Origin: Actinomycetes bacterium | GTDB taxonomy: Bacteria > Actinomycetota > Thermoleophilia > BMS3ABIN01 | Direction of reading: 5' to 3' | DNA length: 64,000 bases | NCBI GenBank assembly: GCA_021791195.1 | Contig: JAJYXB010000004.1 | Coordinates: forward strand, 1 to 64,000 | Shown: piece after piece, positions 59,290 through 64,000 of the stretch | Layout: each line of letters opens with the position of its first letter | Position numbering within the stretch: the stretch's first letter is position 1 | The notes under the pieces: generated by a model | The model's input: the letters and a program-made list of their open reading frames with translations, nothing else | The model's database searches: none | Told to the model about the DNA's origin: nothing | Made by a program: the position numbers and the translations under genes

Positions 59290-60243
59290 TTATTTCAGCG
59301 CAAGCCAGCTGCGGCTGTTGGGACCGAATCTTCCCCGGAGGAAATCCAGCCATCCCGTGAACAGGGCCGCGAGGTACGGACCTGCCGCACCGCGATGCGC
59401 CCTGAGCGCGATGTAGCCCTGATACCCTGCCAGATGCCACGCCAGCCTGAGCATCGGCAGCGACAGCCTTCCGCAGTCCAGGTGCTGGCGGTAGGCTTCC
59501 AGCAGGTTGCGCACCTGGTAATAGGAGTAGAGCGGCCGGTAGGCGCCGCCCATGGAACGGGAGACGCGATGGCGGATGACCGAAGCCGGTTCATAGTAGC
59601 AACCGTATCCGGCGCGGCGGGCCCGCAGGCAGAAATCGACTTCTTCCGCGTACATGAAAAAACGGTCGTCCAGCAGCCCCAGCCGCTTGTAGAGCCAGGC
59701 CGGCGCCAGCAGCAGGCAGCCGGTGATATAGTCGACCTCCCGGGGCCGGTCGAAGGCCTCAGAATCAGGCAGATCCTGGCCGATGTGCGTAGTCAGGCCG
59801 CGCCGGCGGTCGATGCGTCCGCCGGCGAACCAGAGCCGGCCGGCAGGCTCGGCATAAAAGATCTTGCCGCCGAAGATGCCGGCGCCAGGCGTTGCCTCTG
59901 TCCGCTCCACCAGCGGTTCGAGGAATCCCGGCCCCACCAGCGTGTCGTTGTTGAGCAGGCAGACGTAATCCGCCCCGGCCGCCAGCGCCGCCCGGATGCC
60001 CAGATTGCAGCCGCCGGCAAACCCGAGGTTGTTCTCACTCCTGATATGCGTCACTTCGGGGAATTCTTCCCTGAGGCGGACGCCGGAGCCGTCGCCGGAG
60101 CCATTGTCGACCAGAACGGTGCGCAGGGCAGGGTAGGTGGCCGCACGCAGGCTCTGCAGGCAGTCAGCGGTGTCAGCGTACGAATTGTAGAGGACGATGA
60201 CGAGCCAGACCGTGGGGCTATCCATGTGATCACCCGTTTCCAT
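59290..60243 (-). CDS. GT2-family glycosyltransferase (rhamnosyltransferase-like)
   Basis: The 317-residue protein has WLVIVLYNSYADTADCLQSL, VDNGSGDGSG, NLGFAGGCNLGIRAALAAGA, LLNNDTLVGPGFLE (DxD-like NND) and EEVDFCLRARRAGYGC, the signature of GT2 rhamnosyl/galactofuranosyltransferases (WbbL, GlfT1). With rml genes in the same locus, dTDP-rhamnose is a likely donor. ATG at 60243 has GGAGGTGG upstream. Confidence 0.9.
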   Translation of the reverse strand: METGDHMDSPTVWLVIVLYNSYADTADCLQSLRAATYPALRTVLVDNGSGDGSGVRLREEFPEVTHIRSENNLGFAGGCNLGIRAALAAGADYVCLLNNDTLVGPGFLEPLVERTEATPGAGIFGGKIFYAEPAGRLWFAGGRIDRRRGLTTHIGQDLPDSEAFDRPREVDYITGCLLLAPAWLYKRLGLLDDRFFMYAEEVDFCLRARRAGYGCYYEPASVIRHRVSRSMGGAYRPLYSYYQVRNLLEAYRQHLDCGRLSLPMLRLAWHLAGYQGYIALRAHRGAAGPYLAALFTGWLDFLRGRFGPNSRSWLALK

Positions 60244-60261
60244 CCACCTCCGCCGTTTGCA

Positions 60262-61773
60262 TCAACCGGCTCTGAGTCGCCGGAAATAACTCATATCGTC
60301 CTGCGATACTATGCGGAAGAGCAGCAGCAGCGCCGGATATCCGACGATGCCGACCGCGCCGACGACGTACACCGGCATGTTCCGCATCAGCATCAGCAGC
60401 ACCAGCATGCCCCCGGCCACCAGCGCCGGAAACACAAACACCTCCAGCAATTTTACATGGCGCAGGTAATAAGCGGTGAAACTGTAAAAGAAAACAAAAC
60501 TGAACACTTCGGAGAGCAGCGTGGTCACCGCCGCGCCCATCGCCCCAAAATGGGGGATGAGCACCAGGTTGAGGCCCACATTCACCGCCAGTGACAGCAG
60601 CGACCACTTCGCAACCCGCCCCTGCAGGTTCATCGCCACGAACAGGTTGCCGAACAGCGTGCAGCCAACCATGAGCGGCACCGCGAATCCCAGCACCCGG
60701 AGCACATTGACCGCGGGCTGGTATTCGGGTGGCAGCACCAGCGATACCGCGGGGCCTGACAGCGCCATCATCAGAATGGCGACGCCGAGGCCGGCGATCC
60801 AGACGTATTTCATCGTCTTCTCGAAGAGCACATACAGATTATCTTTTGACTTCTGGTAAATCGTTGACATGAGCGGCAGCAGCGCCTGCACGGCCAGCCA
60901 GCCGAACATGGTGATGACCTCAAAAAGCTTGTAAGCGGCCGCGTACCAGCCCACCTCTGCTTCCGGCCGCATGGCGCCCAGCAGCACCACGTCGACCTTG
61001 TAGTACGCCAGGCTGATCAGCTGCCAGTAAAGCACCGGGAAGGATTCCTTCACCAGATGCCGGAAAATCCCGCCGTCAAGCTTCCATGGGCTGGGCACGC
61101 GGGGCAAATGGCGGTAAACCAGACCGGAATAACCCAGCCGCACGAAGCTCGCCGCGAGGTAGACCTCGGTCATCTGCGTGACGCCGCCACCGCGGTAGAC
61201 GACCGCAACGCCGGCGGCCGTGAGTGCGAGGGAGAAGACGACATCGGCCAGCGCGCTTAAGTCCATGCGCTCGAAGGCCTGGAATGTCGACTCGATCGCG
61301 GTTGACATCGAGGTGGGGATAATTGACAGCGTGGCGATCATCAGCGGCACGGCGAAATCGTGGGAGAACCCTGAGGTGAGGATGATCACCGCCACCGAGC
61401 CCGCCACCATCAGCGTCGTGATCAGCTTCAGCAGCAGCGCCGCCGCCAGGAACGAATTGGCGCGGTCACGCCGGCGGCTGATGTCCCTGATGAGAATGTT
61501 GGCCGTGCCGAAGTCGGCGGCCATCCCCACCAGCATGATAATCACCAGGATCAGCGAGTAGCGGCCGTAGCCGGTGTCTTGCAGCTGGCGCGCCAGCACC
61601 AGGTTCAGCACCAGCCCCAGCGCCCGGCTGGCCACCTGGTAGGCGAACAGGAAGGATATGTTGCGGGCCACCCGCGAGATAGCCGAGGAAGACCGTCCGG
61701 GTTGGGCAGGAGACTGGTTCACCGGCAGCCTGGTTGTCGGTTTGTCGTCACTTGCCAACGGCTTGTCCGGCAT
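60262..61773 (-). CDS. wzx: Wzx-type polysaccharide flippase
   Basis: The 503-residue protein has about 12-14 membrane helices and the MATE/MOP-type start (SRVARNISFLFAYQVASRALG), with GRYSLILVIIMLVGMAADFG and later FGAMGAAVTTLLSEV. It should flip undecaprenyl-linked glycan units to the outer face. Its start overlaps the next ligase-like gene by 26 bases, tying export to polymerisation. Confidence 0.92.
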   Translation of the reverse strand: MPDKPLASDDKPTTRLPVNQSPAQPGRSSSAISRVARNISFLFAYQVASRALGLVLNLVLARQLQDTGYGRYSLILVIIMLVGMAADFGTANILIRDISRRRDRANSFLAAALLLKLITTLMVAGSVAVIILTSGFSHDFAVPLMIATLSIIPTSMSTAIESTFQAFERMDLSALADVVFSLALTAAGVAVVYRGGGVTQMTEVYLAASFVRLGYSGLVYRHLPRVPSPWKLDGGIFRHLVKESFPVLYWQLISLAYYKVDVVLLGAMRPEAEVGWYAAAYKLFEVITMFGWLAVQALLPLMSTIYQKSKDNLYVLFEKTMKYVWIAGLGVAILMMALSGPAVSLVLPPEYQPAVNVLRVLGFAVPLMVGCTLFGNLFVAMNLQGRVAKWSLLSLAVNVGLNLVLIPHFGAMGAAVTTLLSEVFSFVFFYSFTAYYLRHVKLLEVFVFPALVAGGMLVLLMLMRNMPVYVVGAVGIVGYPALLLLFRIVSQDDMSYFRRLRAG

Positions 61774-63289
61774 CCCGCTTCTGCGCCTGGATGATGGCCT
61801 CTACCAGACCGGCTGCGAGCGCCACCACCGGCACGGTCTGAAATTCATAGAACTTGGGCGCAAAGAAATTAGCGGCCACCAGTGTGACGAGCGCGAAGCC
61901 GATCCCCAGAACCGTGGCCTGCAGCAGGGGGTCACCGATCTTGCTCCAGTTCATCAGGACACGCAGCAGCGAGGCTCCCAGCACGGCCACAAAAGCCGCC
62001 AGCCCCGCCAGGCCGAAGTAGGTCCAGAACCAGATATAGGCATCGTGGATGTACCAGCGCAGGTTATCCAGCATATTCGGTACGGTAGGCCGGTAGAACT
62101 CATTGATCGGAATGCCAAAAGCCGGCGAACCGCTGATGGCGGTCCACGCATAGCCGTCCTCGATCTGACGGCTGACCAGGCTCTGGGCATCCAGTGAACT
62201 CGAGGAAAAAGTCGTCCCGTATCTGACGACGGCCGCGTTGACGTATTTATCCAGGGTGCCGGTCGCCGACGCAAACAGCAGCAGGATAACCGCCGCCACC
62301 GCGCCGACCGCCAGCAGTTTCATCCTCACGTTCTTGCGGTTGATGAACACTGCAAGCAGCAGCAATCCGGCCATGGGAACGATGTAGCTGCGGTTGAACT
62401 CGAGGATGACGCCGGTCAGCATCAGCATTGTCAGCGGCACGAACACCGCCACCTGCTTCCAGGCCCACGGCCTGATCACAAGATTTATGATGCCGATCCA
62501 GAAGCCAAACAACATCAGCGCGTCCCCTGGCGGCCGGAGCCGCTCCACAAGGGAACTTACATCCGGCGTATCCGTCTGCAGCGACTGCGCCGACATGAAC
62601 TGGCCGAGATAGGAGTTATGCAGGATAAGGCTCAGCAGACCGACACCCACGGTAACGGCGCCCAGCACCAGCATGGCGCCGACCAGCCACCGCTGCGATC
62701 TGACAGATTCGAAAAACAGCAGCGCCGGGATGAACAGCAGGTAAAGCAGCAAAGGCCGGTCGACCAGGAAGATTGAACTCAATGAGTGCCTGGAGAATCT
62801 GCTCTCGATTAAAACCACGAGGGACTTGGCCAGCACCAACGCCATGAAAGTAATCAGCGCAATCGCGACCGGAGAAGACACGATGCGCTCGAATACTCCC
62901 GGCCGGCTCTTGATCGCCAGCGCCCGAACCAACAGCAGCAGGAGCACCAGTAAGTACATTTCGTAGGCCAGGTTGTCCGACATCCACCGGGTAAAGTACT
63001 CCGGCAGCACCAGAGTCGAGGTGAGCGCCAGCAAAAACACGACGCCCCACCGCGGCCGTTTCGCCACCAGCCAGAACAGCCCCCCCGCGGCCACGATCAC
63101 CAGCGGCATCCTGGTGCTCAGGTGCGTAGAGTACATGCCGACCAGCAGCGCCCCCAGCAGAGCGGCGGCAACCGCAGCCAGCGGTTTGGCCTCCCGGGGC
63201 AGGCCGCGCTTGAAGCTGGTGCCGGAGCTCTGTCCCCAGCTGAGCGGCGCCTGCCCGAAGGCGGAGTGGAATCCCGACATCAGCTTCAT
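61748..63289 (-). CDS. O-antigen ligase/polymerase-like membrane protein
   Basis: The 513-residue protein has about 12 helices and the Wzy/WaaL pattern: LVLLLLLVRALAI, FNRSYIVPMAGLLLLAV, and a large outer loop with GSPAFGIPINEF and DAYIWFWTYFGLAGLAAF, where the conserved loop His is present (IHDAYIW). This is the second such protein in the locus; one may polymerise and the other ligate. Its ATG overlaps the stop of the upstream GT39-like gene (ATGA). Confidence 0.85.
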   Translation of the reverse strand: MKLMSGFHSAFGQAPLSWGQSSGTSFKRGLPREAKPLAAVAAALLGALLVGMYSTHLSTRMPLVIVAAGGLFWLVAKRPRWGVVFLLALTSTLVLPEYFTRWMSDNLAYEMYLLVLLLLLVRALAIKSRPGVFERIVSSPVAIALITFMALVLAKSLVVLIESRFSRHSLSSIFLVDRPLLLYLLFIPALLFFESVRSQRWLVGAMLVLGAVTVGVGLLSLILHNSYLGQFMSAQSLQTDTPDVSSLVERLRPPGDALMLFGFWIGIINLVIRPWAWKQVAVFVPLTMLMLTGVILEFNRSYIVPMAGLLLLAVFINRKNVRMKLLAVGAVAAVILLLFASATGTLDKYVNAAVVRYGTTFSSSSLDAQSLVSRQIEDGYAWTAISGSPAFGIPINEFYRPTVPNMLDNLRWYIHDAYIWFWTYFGLAGLAAFVAVLGASLLRVLMNWSKIGDPLLQATVLGIGFALVTLVAANFFAPKFYEFQTVPVVALAAGLVEAIIQAQKRDAGQAVGK

Positions 63290-64000
63290 GAGCGCTCCAC
63301 CCGTCCGGAGACCGGCGCCGCCGTCCTTCCCCGCCTGACCATAAGATGCGGCAACAGCCGCGCCAGCGGCAGGGAAGCGAGCACAAAGACGAGCGGCATC
63401 ATCGGTACGGCGTAGCGCCCGACGGCCAGCGTGCCCAGATGCACCGCAGTCAACATCAACACAAATGAAACGATCACATAGCCGGCGTCGCGCATCGGAC
63501 CGGCACGCCTGAACAGCATCACGGCGCCCACGCCGGCGACGGCCAGCGACACGAAGTTGGCCAGCGCGAACGCGATCGAGGCTGTCGACGGGCCGCCGTC
63601 ATCAAAACCGAGATTGAACCACAGATTGAGAAAGTGCTGGCCGGAGGTCCGCGCCAGCCGGACCGGCCCCCGGTCGATAACATAGTGGACCGCCTCGCTG
63701 AAACGGCTCTCGCTTCGCTGGCCCGCCGTTTCCCGCGACAGGTTCGTCGGCTCGGTGACTTTAGCCCGCTGGCCCATTATCACCGCCTCGCCAAATCCGC
63801 TGCCGAAGGGCAGGAAGGTGCGCTCAATCAGGGAGTTGCGCACTACCCAAGGCGAATAAACCAGTATCGACACCAGCAGCGGCACCGCCGCCCAGCGCAG
63901 CAGCAGCCCCCGCTTGCGGGCAATGAGCAGCAGCAGCGGCAGCGACACCAAGGCGATGAACAGTCCCTTCGGCTTGGTCAGGATCAGCAGTCCCATTACC
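63286..64000 (-). CDS. GT39/ArnT-like membrane glycosyltransferase, C-terminal part
   Basis: The frame is open to the window edge. The visible 238 residues start in a helix (LLILTKPKGLFIALVSLPLLLL, then SILVYSPWVVRNSLI), the PW-RN pattern after the last catalytic-half helix of dolichyl-phosphate-mannose/ArnT-type enzymes, followed by four helices. These enzymes take sugars from polyprenyl-phosphate donors outside the membrane. The N-terminal catalytic loops are outside the window. Confidence 0.75.
   Translation of the reverse strand, partial: VMGLLILTKPKGLFIALVSLPLLLLIARKRGLLLRWAAVPLLVSILVYSPWVVRNSLIERTFLPFGSGFGEAVIMGQRAKVTEPTNLSRETAGQRSESRFSEAVHYVIDRGPVRLARTSGQHFLNLWFNLGFDDGGPSTASIAFALANFVSLAVAGVGAVMLFRRAGPMRDAGYVIVSFVLMLTAVHLGTLAVGRYAVPMMPLVFVLASLPLARLLPHLMVRRGRTAAPVSGRVERS

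Overview
The window looks like chromosome from a GC-rich bacterium, most likely a deep-branching Actinomycetota lineage. That placement is an inference from high GC, frequent TTG/GTG starts, a long-form RmlA with a hexapeptide tail, a MarP-like CvpA-protease fusion and large secreted proteins; there is no rRNA or marker gene to fix it. Four tRNA genes are present (Val-GAC, Cys-GCA, Gly-GCC and a CAT tRNA). No CRISPR array was seen.

Bases 1-9953 are the right-hand part of an integrative mobile element inserted at the 3' end of a tRNA-Val gene. It carries an IS3 remnant that cuts a VirD4-like coupling ATPase, a visibly AT-rich cargo block (unknown membrane protein, GT2 glycosyltransferase, alpha/beta hydrolase, hexapeptide acyltransferase, then a convergent B12-type radical SAM gene), a short RadC, a replication-relaxation protein, an array of hairpins with two exact 83-bp repeats, a control region with two matching palindromic operators and paired DnaA-box-like sequences, an XRE regulator, an ImmA-like protein with a changed active site, and a large serine recombinase whose frame runs into the tRNA. 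The other end of the element lies outside the window.

10-21.6 kb is core-like: a cysteine-rich DUF2769 protein, a leader-like (NHLP/Os1348-type) small protein, a 1214-residue M4 metallopeptidase, a zinc alcohol dehydrogenase paired with an LsrF-type aldolase/thiolase, a small DEDD exonuclease with a non-standard start, tRNA-Gly and tRNA-Cys, a GT-A glycosyltransferase, a Nif3-RNase H fusion, a 43-residue desulforedoxin-like protein and a small lipoprotein. 21.6-28.3 kb is the kdp potassium ATPase operon (kdpA-B-C-D, minus strand) with a KdpD that has no histidine kinase and a likely c-di-AMP (ydaO-type) riboswitch upstream.

28.3-38.2 kb has an acyltransferase, a CvpA-serine protease and a six-gene operon for a membrane complex related to group 4 hydrogenases and complex I. 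The large subunit has lost both NiFe cysteine motifs and the small subunit has lost three of four iron-sulfur ligands, so it resembles the poorly understood 'energy-converting hydrogenase related' (Ehr) complexes. 38.2-45.5 kb is a plastic region: a beta-propeller protein lying between fragments of an ORF6N cassette, remnants of a group II intron and an IS5-family element, a large SdrD_B-repeat surface protein, and a second ORF6N gene broken by one in-frame TGA.

46-64 kb is a surface polysaccharide locus: rmlA-C-D-B (dTDP-rhamnose) on the plus strand, then on the minus strand two O-antigen-ligase-like proteins, a flippase, four GT4 and one GT2 glycosyltransferases, a radical SAM protein, a methyltransferase and a GT39-like protein cut by the window edge.
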